DNA from: Caenorhabditis remanei
Lineage: Eukaryota > Nematoda > Chromadorea > Rhabditida > Rhabditidae
Direction: 5' to 3'
Length of the DNA stretch: 64,000 nucleotides
Assembly (NCBI RefSeq): GCF_010183535.1
Contig: NC_071329.1
Location: forward strand, 17,870,879-17,934,878
Position 1 is the first letter of the stretch. The number at the start of each line of letters is the position of its first letter. The translations under genes and the position numbers were made by a program. This document shows, in pieces, positions 19,847 to 30,434 of this stretch. The notes under the pieces were generated by a model. It saw only the letters and a list, made by a program, of their open reading frames with translations. It ran no database searches and was not told the origin of the DNA.

Positions 19847-20417
19847 TCAATAAGTCTCCACTGAGATATCATGTCCAGTGGTGGCAGTGTCAGCAGTCGA
19901 CTCGATCTCCTTCTCTTCATCACGACCGCCCATCTTTCTTTTGTAATAGAAGAACCAGAAGGCAGCAGCTGCACCGGCAAGACACAGAAGAACGATCAGA
20001 ATGATAAAGAAGATGAGCCAGCCCTGGAAAATGAACATGTTTTATTGAAATTCAACAGAATTACAGATGTGAAAATGACTAACCGACATTCCACACATTC
20101 CAAGAACATCACAACATATTCCATATCCATAGGTTTCCGTTTGGCCATTTTTGTAACTTTCGCTTTCAAAAACTGAAAAATTGACTTTTTGTTGCTAATG
20201 AATTCATTTCCTCTACAGGCGTTGTAATCTTTTAGTTGTTGAACTTACATTTATCGCAGTGAGGTTTTAAACCGTCATACAATTCTTGTCGAAAATCCGA
20301 GGGAAATTTGTCATAAGCTTCCTTTTCAGTTTTAATTAAGGATGCTGGCACTTTCACCTCAAAATCAGTTGCAACCCATTGCGCCACAATGGCCATCACT
20401 TCACTTCTAGTCGACAT
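19847..20417 (-). CDS. Class B cysteine-rich single-pass membrane protein (B4)
   Basis: Exons are 20417-20249, 20172-20084 and 20023-19847; total 435 bp, 144 aa. It starts MSTRSEVMAIVAQWVATDFE with no signal peptide; exon 1 ends LKPHCDK. Exon 2 reads FESESYKNGQTETYGYGICC then DVLGMCGMS. Exon 3 gives GWLIFFIILIVLLCLAGA, FWFFYYKRKMGGRDEEKE and ETY. Introns of 76 and 60 bp have standard ends. The LKPHCDK motif is shared with B6, B9 and B10, making this the main subgroup. A fully open, complete member. Confidence 0.8.
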
Positions 20418-20550
20418 TCCTTGTTCGAAATTTGAAGATGTTTTTGATTGAAATAAAACTTTGAACTGACTTTTTCTCTCTCGAAAAATCGATATTTATA
20501 TGCGGAAAATCAGGGCAAGAAAACCTGATGGCGTCGTGTCACGGTCGATT
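20418..20550 (-). promoter_or_regulatory. Class B upstream element (B4)
   Basis: On the minus strand: GAATCGACCGTGACACGACG, GCCCTGATTTTCCGC, ATATAAATATCGATTTTTCG, AGAAAAAGTCAGTTCAAAG and the leader to the ATG at 20417. Confidence 0.65.
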
Positions 20551-20832
20551 CTTTTTTTTGTTGATTTTATTCGTGGAGAATGGTGACAGTTTTTGTGTTG
20601 ACGAGATGTCTTTTGACTCGCCCGGAGGAAAAATGTTGTAGATCTACATAAATTTCTCAATTAACTCGCATTATAACTCAAAATGCACCAAAAACACTGG
20701 AAATCGCCCTGGACCGCTCTTTAAAAAGTATGGGCAAATTTAACATCTGATTTTCAACACATGTACATTACCAATCATTTATTTTTCATCTTCACTTGCT
20801 ACCACATTACAAAACGAAATCACAGAACCAGT

Positions 20833-22591
20833 TCAATAAGTCTCCACCGAGATATCATGTTCAGTATTGGCAGTGTCGACAGTCGACTCGATCTCCTTCT
20901 CTTCATCACGACCGCCCATCTTTCTTTTGTAGTAGAAGAACCAGAAGGCAGCAGCTGCACCGGCAAGACACAGAAGAATGATCAGAATGATCAGAAAGAT
21001 CATCCAGCCCTGGAGGGGTCTGGAAGTCTGGAAATCGAAAGAAAAATATCGGCTGTATTCCAATTCAGATGTTTCGGAAAACTCGAACGTCCCATAAAGC
21101 ACTTAGACGTTGCAAAACATATTGACGTCCCTCAAACATTTAAAGGAGGACTGAAGTCGTATTTTTTTATTTGAGATTCTGATACTTCAGAAAATTCTGA
21201 GTAACTTTCATCATTGGAGCATATGCTAAAAATCGCTCTAAACGCTCTAAATTAACGTTTTCCCGGCTCAAATTGAGTTTTCGTGGAAGAGTTTTACCAC
21301 GCGAATTTCTTCCTCCGTGCCTCTCGTACAATATATGTTTTCTCGATTTCTCGATTTTCGCTTTTTTCAAACAAAATTTCGTGTTTTTTCAATATATACC
21401 GTAAAAAAAGAAGCAAAAATTCGAAATTTTGTTTCACGAAAGCTCAATTTGTGCCAGGGAAACGTGAATTTAGAGCGTTTAGAGCGATTTTTAGCATATG
21501 CTCCTATGATGAAAGTTGCTCAGAATTTTCTGAAGTATCAGAATCTCAAATTAAAAATATGACTTCAGCCCTTCTTTAAACGTCCTTTGGGGTCACAAAA
21601 ATGAGAAAATAATATTTAGACATCCCAAAAACATTAAAACGTCCCTTGAACACTGAAAAACCCGAAACTTGCTCTGACACCTAGAAATAGTGATAACCTA
21701 TAAACAAAAAACCTTAATGCTTGCTCTGGCAGTGCTCTTAGACTCAGGGCTCCGCGACAGTTCACAACCGCGACATTCCGCAACTGCGACATTTTGCAAC
21801 TCACGTAGGTTTCGCAACTGCGACACTTCGCAACTGTTCATTTCGCAACTGCGACACTTCGCAACTACGACGTTTCGCAACTGCGACATTTCCCAACTAT
21901 GACGTTTCGCAACCATAGAACTAGCAATAGTTTAACCTAGTTTTGTCTAATAATGAGTCAGATAACTTTTTCTTCTATTTAATTGTTTTCAAATATGTTC
22001 CCAGACTCTTCGGTTTCAACATTTTCGACTGACCCAAATATGCAAATGCGGTGTAGTTGCGAAACGTCGTGGTTGCGAAATGTCGTTGTTGCGAAACGTC
22101 GCAGTTGCGAAATGGCTAGTGGCGAAATGTTGCGGTTGCGAAGTGTCGCAGTTGCGAATTGTCGCGGAGCCAGACTCAGCACCCTAGAAGTAGCGGATTT
22201 CTTAAAACAGAGACACTTAACCTTTGAAAAAATCTAAGCTGGAAGAGAGCCAAAATTTCACCTACCGATGTGCCGCACATTCCGAAATCTTCGCAACAGA
22301 GTAAATATCCAATAGTCTCCGTTTTACCGCTATTGTAGCTCTTGCTATCAAGGTCTAAAGTATACTTGTTAGTGCTTGAGAATCATAATAATCGAACTCA
22401 CATGTGTTACAAGACGCATCAAAGAGACTGTACAGTTCATTTTGCTCTTTGGAAGAGAGCTCATTGTAAAATTTCTTGCCTCTCTCCATTTCTGCTGCTG
22501 ACAACGGACGTATAAAATCATGGTTAGCGAAATATTGTTTCGCCTCAACTAAATTCCTATCGAAAGATCCCGTATACGAATTTCTATTCAT
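20833..22591 (-). CDS. Class B cysteine-rich single-pass membrane protein with two foldbacks in intron 2 (B5)
   Basis: Exons are 22591-22402, 22354-22266 and 21009-20833; total 456 bp, 151 aa. The longest class B N-terminus: it starts MNRNSYTGSFDRNLVEAKQY and exon 1 ends DASCNT. Exon 2 reads LDSKSYNSGKTETIGYLLCC then EDFGMCGTS. Exon 3 is the conserved GWMIFLIILIILLCLAGA...ETY block. Intron 2 is 1256 bp and holds two separate inverted-repeat elements (21165-21565 and 21738-22190). Phases agree throughout. Function unknown. Confidence 0.65.
21165..21565. mobile_element. Foldback MITE (~400 bp)
   Basis: Left arm GAGATTCTGATACTTCAGAA...CATATGCTAAAAATCGCTC and its mirror image GAGCGATTTTTAGCATATG...TTCTGAAGTATCAGAATCTC. 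Arms are ~130 bp around a diverged centre. The two matching open frames are only the mirror arms. Confidence 0.75.
21738..22190. mobile_element. Foldback element made of TTTCGCAACTGCGACA repeats
   Basis: At 21755-21915 a ~17 bp unit (TTCGCAACTGCGACA and variants) repeats in one orientation; at 22050-22175 the complement repeats in the other. The outer ends share CTTAGACTCAGGGCTCCGCG and its inverse near 22160-22185. The simple-repeat arms make it unusual among the foldbacks here. Confidence 0.7.
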
Positions 22592-23693
22592 TTGAAATTT
22601 GCGGATGCTTTTGATTGAAACAAAACTTTGAACTGACTTTTTCCTCTTAAAAATCGATATTTATATGCTGAAAATCAATGTAAAAAAGAATGACGGGTCG
22701 TGCCACGGTTGATTCTTTTTATAGATTTTATTTGTAGATAATGGTGATATTTTTTGTGTTTACGAGATTTTACGCGTGAGCCTGGAAATCAAATTTTCTG
22801 AAAGTTTTGGCATCCCGTTATATTTTTCGGAGGATGTCTAGGGTGCCGTTCTAATACAATGTGCTGTTGTATGGTCAGGAATTGAGTTTCACTTTTTCCA
22901 GGCTATTATAATAAGAATTTTAGCTTTTGACTCTTTTTTTGGCTTCTTCGACAGAGTCGAAAAAGTTTGTTATCAGACATTTTTTAAATGAAATTGAAGC
23001 AACTTGAGTTAGAAAATTGGAATTAATAGTAAAAAACATAATGCAAGTCAAATTTCAAAGAAAAAAAGCAGTTGGGTACCGTATGGTGTTTGCACAGCTT
23101 ATGAATACCGTGCTTTCTTGCGCAGAAAATTGTTCGGAAGAACAACTGCTCACATGGTTTTCCGCAGCTAACATACTTGTCAACGGGCCGAAACGGGCCG
23201 ACACGGGCCGGCTCGTAACTCGCATCAAACTCAATATTATGAGCTGAAAAATATACCAAAATGTAGATCTCGACGAGTTCTATATCCGTGACCTACTACG
23301 GGCCGGATGGCTATTCGTTAATGTGCCGCGGGCCGGGGAAAAAGTGCCAAAAAACGCGAAAATGGCCAAAAAGCCATTCTAGTTGACAAGTATGGCAGCT
23401 AATGGGCAGCTAGTGCCCCAGTTGCCCGGTGGTTTGGGCGACCGCGCCAGTTTTAGGCAATCCGCGCATGGACAGCTTCGCCGCTAGCGGGCTCGACGAC
23501 GCCCATGATAGCGCGGTTCACCCATTAGTTACATGAGGGCTTCAAATGTTTCCGCTTCAAAATAGATGGATGGGGATGCCGTCCTATTACAGGTGCCGTA
23601 ATAATACAGTATTTACGCTGTGTTCATTATTACCAATCATTTATTTTTGATCTTCACTTGCTATCACATTACAAAAAAAACCAGAGAACCAGT
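22592..23693. other. Intergenic: class B promoter plus repeats, no gene seen
   Basis: The B5 promoter block lies at 22592-22715 (GAATCAACCGTGGCACGACC on the minus strand). 22740-23160 shows no convincing exon. 23173-23393 is a MITE. 23395-23550 is a GC-richer piece (GGGCAGCTAGTGCCCC...ATGATAGCGCGG) that recurs at 59290-59400. Confidence 0.5.
23173..23393. mobile_element. GC-rich MITE with ATACTTGTCAA ends (copy 2)
   Basis: It begins ATACTTGTCAACGGGCCG and ends AGTTGACAAGTAT inverted, with ACGGGCCG repeats inside the left end and GGGCCGG inside the right. Same family as 14543-14830. Confidence 0.65.
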
Positions 23694-24262
23694 TCAATAA
23701 GTCTCCACCGAGATATCATGTCCAGTATTGTCAGTGTTGGCAGCCGACTCGATCTCCTTCTCTTCATCACGACCGCCCATCTTTCTTTTGTAATAGAAGA
23801 ACCAGAAGGCAGCAGCTGCACCGGCAAGACACAGAAGAACGATCAGAATGATCAGGAAGATGAGCCAACCCATGAGCCAAAGGAAAAATCAATTAAATCG
23901 GTCCTGAATTAAAGTAAAAAAAAATTCACCTACCGACGTGGGACACATTTTCTGAATATCACAACAGAATAAATACCCATAGGTGTCCGTTTTGCCACTC
24001 TTGTAGGTTTCGCTTTCAAAAACTGAAAAATTGAACTGGAGAAAACTTTTCCTACATTGGCTTTGTGATCTCCTGGACGGTCGTTCAACTTACATTTTTC
24101 GCAGTGAGGTTTCAACAAATCGTACGATTTTTGTTTTTCTTCAGAGGTTAATTTGCTATACTCTTTCCTATTTTTTTCAAAAGCCGATTCTGGCGCTATT
24201 TTATGGAAACTATTCACCATCATTTCCACCAAAATGATGTCCACCGGGTCTACCTTCTTCAT
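23694..24262 (-). pseudogene. Class B membrane protein with lost exon-3 splice acceptor (B6)
   Basis: Exons 24262-24094 (MKKVDPVDIILVEMMVNSFH..., ending LKPHCEK) and 24022-23934 (ESETYKSGKTDTYGYLFCCD then IQKMCPTS) are intact, with a good donor. Exon 3 coding sequence (from ~23870 to the TGA at 23696-23694) is intact too, but the usual TTTCCAG before GGTTGG is replaced by a short imperfect duplication (TTTGGCTCATGGGTTGGCTC) with no AG. The nearest upstream acceptor (ATTCAG) would lead to a stop after four codons. So the membrane segment probably cannot be joined. It could be a soluble ectodomain form; I judge it a recent pseudogene. Confidence 0.6.
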
Positions 24263-24385
24263 TTGAAATTTGGAGACGCTTCTGATTGAGACAAAACTTC
24301 GAACTGACTTTCTCTCTTGAAAAATCGATATTATATACGGAAAGTTAGTGCAAAAAAAAGACGGGTTGTGCCACGGTCGATTCTT
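24263..24385 (-). promoter_or_regulatory. Class B upstream element (B6)
   Basis: On the minus strand: GAATCGACCGTGGCACAACC, GCACTAACTTTCCGT, ATATAATATCGATTTTTC and AGAGAAAGTCAGTTCGAAG before the ATG at 24262. Confidence 0.6.
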
Positions 24386-24569
24386 TTTATAGATTTTATT
24401 TGTAGATAATGGTGATATTTTTTGTGTTCACGAGACTTAACATGTGACCCTGGAAATGAAATTTTCTGAAAGTTTTTTTTGTTATTGATTCTCAACATAC
24501 ATTACCAATAATTTATTATCTACTTCCACTTATCATTTTTAAATTAGAAAAAGAAATCACAGAACCAGT

Positions 24570-25088
24570 TCAATAAGTCTCCACCGAGATATCATGTCCA
24601 GTATTGGCAGTGTCGACAGTCGACTCGATCTCCTTCTCTTCATCACGACCGCCCATCTTTCTTTTGTAGTAGAAGAACCAGAAGGCAGCAGCTGCACCGG
24701 CAAGACACAGAAGAACGATCAGAATGATCAGGAAGATCATCCAGCCCTGGAAAAATCAAAACAATCGGTTCTGAATTGAAGTAAAAAATGTAACCAACCG
24801 ACATGCCGCACATTCCGAACGAATCACAACAAATAATGTACCCAGCGGTGTTCGTCTTACCGCTTTTGTAGCTCTCGGTATCGAGGTCTAAAATATATCT
24901 AGTGACTGAGAATTTTGTCAATCGAACTCACATTTCTCACAAGTACCCTTAAAAGCTTCGTACAGTTTATCATGCTGTTCGGAAGTGAGGTCATTGCAGA
25001 ATTTATGGCCTTTTTCTACTTCTGATGGTGGCAACTCCTTTCCGAAACCATAGGCCATAAATGCTTGCAGTTCCTGTGGAATCGACAT
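24570..25088 (-). CDS. Class B cysteine-rich single-pass membrane protein (B7)
   Basis: Exons are 25088-24932, 24887-24799 and 24746-24570; total 423 bp, 140 aa. It starts MSIPQELQAFMAYGFGKELP; exon 1 ends GTCEK. Exon 2 reads LDTESYKSGKTNTAGYIICC then DSFGMCGMS. Exon 3 is GWMIFLIILIVLLCLAGA..., KRKMGGRDEEKE..., ETY. Introns of 44 and 52 bp. Exon 1 is most like that of B3 (same MSIP start, same length), so these two look like a recent duplicate pair. Complete and open. Function unknown. Confidence 0.8.
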
Positions 25089-25245
25089 TCCTTGTTCGAA
25101 ATTTGAAGTTGTTCTTAATTGAGACTAAACTTTGAACTGACTTTTTCTCCCGAAAAATCGATATTTATATGCAAAAAATCAGGGCAAGATAGGACACGGA
25201 TGGAAGTGGTGTCACGGAAAAAATTAGGGTCGTGCCACGGCTATT
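25089..25245 (-). promoter_or_regulatory. Class B upstream element (B7)
   Basis: On the minus strand: CCGTGGCACGACC, then CCGTGACACCACTTCC, GCCCTGATTTTTTGC, ATATAAATATCGATTTTTCG and GGAGAAAAAGTCAGTTCAAA. The rest of the gap to 25617 holds a fragment of the AAATACACTCTCAAAG dispersed repeat and no gene. Confidence 0.6.
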
Positions 25246-25617
25246 TTTCTTTTTTCTTTTGATTGTGAGAGAAACTACTTTTTGCTGAAACTTTTTTACG
25301 TGTCACGCTGATAATTTTTTATTTTAAATTTTGTTTTATTTTTTATGACAACCTGTAACTTTCATGGTAGTATCTCTACAAAAAAAATGGTCAACTACAG
25401 AAACCATGTGCTATTTTTCCTCTGTTCAGCCGATACAAAACTGAAATTATCAAACAATCAGGTGACACCGAAATACACTCTCAAAGTTCGTCATTTTCCA
25501 CTGAAAACAGCCAAAATTGATAACATTTTGAGCGGTATTGTATCTTCCAGAAAAATGACTTGAATCAATACTTTATTATTATCCCACATATGCGAATACA
25601 AGTTAAATCAAATCAGT

Positions 25618-26531
25618 TCAATAAGTCTCCACGGAAATTTCCTGTTCGCTTTTGGTTTTGTCAGTCTTCACAGAGGTATCATGTCCGGTATTGACAATGT
25701 TGTCACTCGACTCGATATCCTTCTCTTCATCACGACCTCCCCTTTTTCTGTTGAAGTAGAAGAAGAAAAATGCTCCCGCTGAGCCGGATAAGCAGATCAG
25801 AATGCCGATCACGATAAGGACGTAGACCCAAGCCTGAATAATAGAAAATGGAGATTTGACTAGGGAAGCCCCCCCCCCCCCCATTTTTTTTCGAGAAAGA
25901 CAAGGTCAAAGTTTGACCGCTGACAAGTCATCACCTTACTGGCGTGTAAAAAAGGTCCGAGCGTTGACCTCATTTTTCTCGAATACCAGGCCTCGAGGGC
26001 AAAAACTGAATACATTTTTGAAATCAGCGTGATTTCAGCTTTACAATGATATAAGTCACGTCAGGGGAACTTCGCTAGTGAAAGATGGAATCGATAATAC
26101 TCACCCCCACACCGCCACAGTAGGCCATCATATCGCAGCAAGTCACGTAACCGAAATAGTCCGTGTCTCCACTTTTGTATTCTTCGGTTTTCATGACTGA
26201 AATTATAAGGGGAATGGATTGGTAGCTCAACACAGTCCGTACAACTGCGCTCCATCGAAAAGTCCTTGAAAAATGCCTCTTTTTCTCCGAGTCTCTCGAT
26301 TTCGCACACAATTTTCTTCGGTTTCGGTAGAGCGCGGTTGTAAGAAGCGTGCCGTGCTAATATTACGAGAAAGGAGAACTCACATTCCTCACAGAGCGAC
26401 TTTGCGGCCTTCGTAGCAATATCTCTGTCATTGGATGACGCTTGGCTCCATTCTCTCTTTGCGTCCTCAATTTGGGTGGAAGTAAGACGGAGTTGGAATG
26501 GATTCGCCGGCATTTGCTGAGCCGCCATCAT
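25618..26531 (-). CDS. Class B membrane protein, divergent member with longer tail (B8)
   Basis: Exons are 26531-26384, 26196-26105 and 25833-25618; total 456 bp, 151 aa. The start was put at the first ATG (MMAAQQMPANPFQLRLTS...); the frame upstream has only a TTG. Exon 1 ends SLCEE, exon 2 reads MKTEEYKSGDTDYFGYVTCC then DMMAYCGGVG. Exon 3 starts AWVYVLIVIGILICLSGSAG and keeps NRKRGGRDEEKDIESS, but has a 13-residue insert (VKTDKTKSEQE) before the common ISVETY end. It is intermediate in sequence between classes A and B. Intron 2 contains a 14-base C run at 25869-25882. Confidence 0.75.
25869..25882 (+). repeat. Poly-C/poly-G tract, 14 bases
   Basis: An uninterrupted run of 14 C in intron 2 of B8, standing out in AT-rich DNA. 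Long G tracts are known G-quadruplex-prone sites in Caenorhabditis. Confidence 0.85.
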
Positions 26532-26879
26532 TTTCAATCGAAAATTTGAAGATCTTTTTGAACGGAAATTTTAGAACTGATTTTTCTCCCAGAACAAAAA
26601 AAAAACCAACAGAGAGAGTACACGTGGAGAAAAATGATGTCACGGTTTTTTATTGTTAAAAAAATTGTTTTAAAGTTTTAATCCCCACAAAATATAGAAA
26701 GCAAAGAAAAAATATCGGGTCACGTGTGAATTTGGCTCTGCGATATTTCTCCACTAGTCATTTCGCAACCATACCGCATCAGTTGAAATTCGCCGAAACC
26801 TTAATGAATTGCGAGTTCGAATATAAAATTAGAGAAAAATGAGAAATGCAATTCTTTATTGATAAAAACGAAGCACACA

Positions 26880-28224
26880 TCAATACGCCAAAGCAACAGC
26901 GCGAAAACCTTTGTACCCGGCTCTTCCAGTGGCTTGAAAATCAACAGTAACAATGTTAGACGGGGAAATTACAGACTGACTATACCTAACTCTAGCAAAT
27001 GTTGTTCCGTCCTCATTATACACATAAATATCATTATAAGTACTAATGTCAGTGAATGAGAGTCTAACCCGATATGGTCCAGTTGTCACGATTCTCCACG
27101 TACAGTATACTGCTGGTTCCGGTGGTGATGTACTGAGATATCCATACGAGGTGATGGTTCCAGGAGTCATTAGAAGAGTGGTGTTGCAGTTGGAGAAGTC
27201 GGATGGGTTCTGAGGAGACAGGACTACTTCAGTCGGAGGTTTGGCTGTACTCCATTGGATGGGTCTCTTGCAGAGGAATGCGTATTCATAGTCACAGCTT
27301 GCTCTGTTCCATAAACCAGTTGCAGAGTCCATGGTCAGACAGTTGTAATCTGTTCTTTGCTGATCGAGGGGATCTCGGTAGTCGAATGTATTCCAGTCGT
27401 ATCCATCAAGCCAGGTATAAGTGTTTGGAAGGATTTGTTGAGCTCCTATGAGTACCTGACTTTTGCTTCCACGATACAGACTTTTGATGTAGTCAACTTC
27501 ACGTTTTGAGTGAATTGAAACAAGATCTGAATTCTTATCCTGACAGATCTTTCTGGCGTCCGCGAATTTCGCTGTTGTGATTGGCAACTCAGAAGAAAGA
27601 ATGTAGCAGTTACCGTTGAAATTGTGAGCACAATTCGAGTCTGAAGCAAAAAACAAGAAACAAATAACTGAAGTTCATCTATTCCAACTCACCATAAACT
27701 GAAACTGGCACTTCACACATCACCGGAATACTCTCTGCTTCACACTTCACACTGACCCATTTTCCAGCCAAAGAACCCGTTGTTGGCATGTATACACACC
27801 CACCATAAATACCATCAACCATTGGATATCCACTTGCAAAACTATTGTAATCCAGGATAGGTCCAGTATTGTCATCGTAGTAGCACATCGATGTGTTTTT
27901 ATTCTCAAAACAGAACAGACCAATCCACGTTTTGTCGATACCAGCGGTGGCAGCAAATTGGGTGACGGCACGGTTTGTCTGAAAATGAAAAACTGTTTGA
28001 TTATTAAAAAATTTTGCTCTCAAACTCACTATCGCGTCACGGATATTAACCAGTGTGCCTCCATTATAAGTGCACGCAGATTCTGCTTCCAAATGACGCA
28101 TCGGGGTTTTGATGACCATCAGGCACTTGTCGATAACCAATGTGTATCCAGAAGGACATTCTAGTTGATCTTGAGGCCGTGCCAGTACCGGTAGAATGAG
28201 AAAAATAGGGAGCAGTAGGTTCAT
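26880..28224 (-). CDS. Secreted C-type lectin-like protein: two CTLDs and a CUB domain
   Basis: Exons are 28224-28030, 27978-27693 and 27640-26880; total 1242 bp, 413 aa. The start was chosen at MNLLLPIFLILPVLARPQ, a clear signal peptide; a TTTTCAG just upstream may be a trans-splice acceptor. First C-type lectin-like domain about residues 25-160 (CPSGYTLVIDKC, WIGLFCF, CVYMP, WVSVKCE, MCEVP). Second about 165-300 (CAHNFNGNCY, DLVSIHSKREVDYI, WLDGY, NCLTMDS, CDYEYAFLCKRP). CUB domain about 318-413 (CNTTLLMTPGTITS, CTWRI, VRLSFTDIS). The calcium/sugar motifs EPN/QPD and WND are not evident, so sugar binding is unproven. This order is common in nematode clec genes, many of them linked to immunity. 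It is paired head to head with the gene at 28895. Confidence 0.9.
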
Positions 28225-28894
28225 GTCTGTTTGGTTCACGTCCCTGAAAATTTAAAGTATAAGTTAAATTCAGAGAGTATTTAGAAACTGAAACTAATTC
28301 CTACCACTCGTATCGGCTGCTTATATTAGTGGGAAGCTGGCGGCTAAGTGTCGTGCTGATAAGGACTAGATTATAGCTATTTTAGTGGCTCCCATATGAG
28401 TTCACTGTCAATATTTGACCTCAAAAGTGCCGAAACGGAAGTATTGGGTGTGGTTTCCGCTGATAAGAAGTTTTAAGAAACGTTTTATTAAAAGACCAAG
28501 TTCTTGATTCATTTGTAGACAAAGCAATTAGCGGAGCATTTTTATTACCGCCGCGTCACACCGCAGACGATAGAGTACCGGCAAGAGAGACGCAGAGTTT
28601 CTTATTGTGCCAATAAAGCCGTGGGCGCAGTTGTATGAGTGGGCGGGCTCAAAATATATAGTGAGTAATAATTGAACTTGATCTTTACCGAAGAAACTTC
28701 TTATCAGCATGTGAGGCCACCCAACCCTTCCGGTGGTCACACTTTTTCTAAAATAAAAAATTTCGAAATCTTCTTCATATGACGTCAATTGATGGCCCTT
28801 TTCAGAAGCCATTACAAATAAAAGCGGTAGAAACAGCAAAGAAAAGTTAGTTTTTGAAAAAATGATAGATTTTCTAGTTTGTAATTCCAGAGAC
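28225..28894. promoter_or_regulatory. Divergent intergenic region between the two lectin genes
   Basis: 670 bp separating two head-to-head starts. It holds acceptor-like TTTTCAG (28245) and AATTCCAG (28890) sites directly before each ATG, consistent with SL trans-splicing. No other gene is convincing here. Confidence 0.5.
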
Positions 28895-30236
28895 ATGGTT
28901 TTCTTCCTGCTCACGATTATTCTCATACTACCTGAACTGGCACGGGCTCAACTAGGATGCCCTCCTGGATACACTTTGGTTATTGACAAGTGCCTGATGA
29001 TTATTGAGACTCCATTGACCCATTCTCGAGCAGAAGCCAATTGTACTTATAATGGAGGCACACTGGTTAATATCCGTGACGTTATTGTGAGTTTACAGAG
29101 CAAAATGTTTTATAATCGAAGAGTTTTTCATTTTCAGACAAACCGTGCCGTCACCCAATTTGCTGCCACCGCTGGTATCGACAAAACGTGGATTGGTCTA
29201 TTCTGTTTTGAGAATAAAAACACATCGATGTGCTACTACGATGACAATACTGGACCTATTCTGGATTATAATAGTTTTGCAAGTGGATATCCAATGGTTG
29301 ATGGTATTTATGGTGGGTGTGTATACATGCCAACAACGGGTTCTTTGGCTGGAAAATGGGTCAGTGTGAAATGTGAAGCAGAGAATATTCCGGTGTTGTG
29401 CGAAGTGCCAGTTTCAGTTTATGGTGAGTTTGAATAGATGAATTTCAGTTATTTGTTTCTTGTTTTTTTGCTTCAGACCCGACTTGTGCCCACAACTTCA
29501 ATGGTTACTGTTACACTCCTTCTTCTGAGTTGCCTATCACGACTGCAAATTTCGCGGACGTAAGAAAGATCTGTCAGGATAAGAATGCAGATCTTGTTTC
29601 AATTCACTCAAAACGTGAAGTTGACTACATTAAAAGTCTGTATCGTGGAAGCAAAAGTCAGGTACTCATCGGAGCTCAACAAATCCTTCCAAACACTTAT
29701 ACCTGGCTTGATGGATACAATTGGAATACATTCGACTACCGGGATCCCCTCGATCAGCAAAGAACAGATTTCAACTGTCAGACCATGGACTCTGCTACTG
29801 GTTTATGGAAAAGAGCGAGCTGTGACTATGAATACGCATTCCTCTGCAAGAGACCCATCCAATGGAGTACAGCCAAACCTCCGACTGAAGTAGTCCTATC
29901 TCCTCAGAACCCATCCGACTTCTCCAACTGCAACACCACTCTTCTAATGACTCCTGGAAGATCACCTCGTATGGATATCTCAGTACATCACCACCGGAAC
30001 CAGCAGTATACTGTACCTGGAGAATCGTGACTACTGGACCATATCGGGTTAGACTCTCATTCACGGATGTTAGTACTTATAATGATATTTATGTGTATAA
30101 TGAGGATGGAACAACATTTGCTAGAGTAAGGTACAGTCAGTCTGTAATTTCTCCGTCTAACATTGTTACTGTGGATTTTCAAGCCACTGGAAGAGCCGGG
30201 TACAAAGGTTTCCGCGCTGTTGCTTTGGCGTATTGA
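28895..30236 (+). pseudogene. C-type lectin-like gene, frameshifted before the CUB domain
   Basis: Exons are 28895-29086, 29138-29423 and 29477 onward. It starts MVFFLLTIILILPELARAQL (signal peptide) and keeps both lectin-like domains, ~90% or more identical to the minus-strand gene. At about 29959-29961 GGAACCATCACC of the sister is GGAAGATCACC, one base shorter. The frame then ends at 30030 after 17 new residues. The CUB domain is fully preserved in another frame (about 30027-30236, same C-terminus AVALAY). Product as it stands: a 343-aa two-lectin-domain secreted protein without CUB. Either a functional truncation or a recent loss; a single sequencing error is also possible. Confidence 0.8.
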
Positions 30237-30434
30237 TGTGTGCTTCGTTTTTATCAATGAAAAATCGCATTTCTCAATTTGTAGTTTTACATGCTTTTTA
30301 TTCAACATCTCACTCAGTAGTTTTTCTCGCTATTTTTTCATTCAATCACTTCATATATGTAGATCCTTATCACCAAAATCAAATCAGTTTGAAAATTCAC
30401 AAATTCTTTTCTCAATAATAATCTTGATACGAAG

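Noticed and set aside
14957..24779. Repeated plus-strand frames reading SRLDLLLFITTAHLSFVVEE
   Set aside because: These are the antisense of the class B membrane/tail exon, present at every class B copy.
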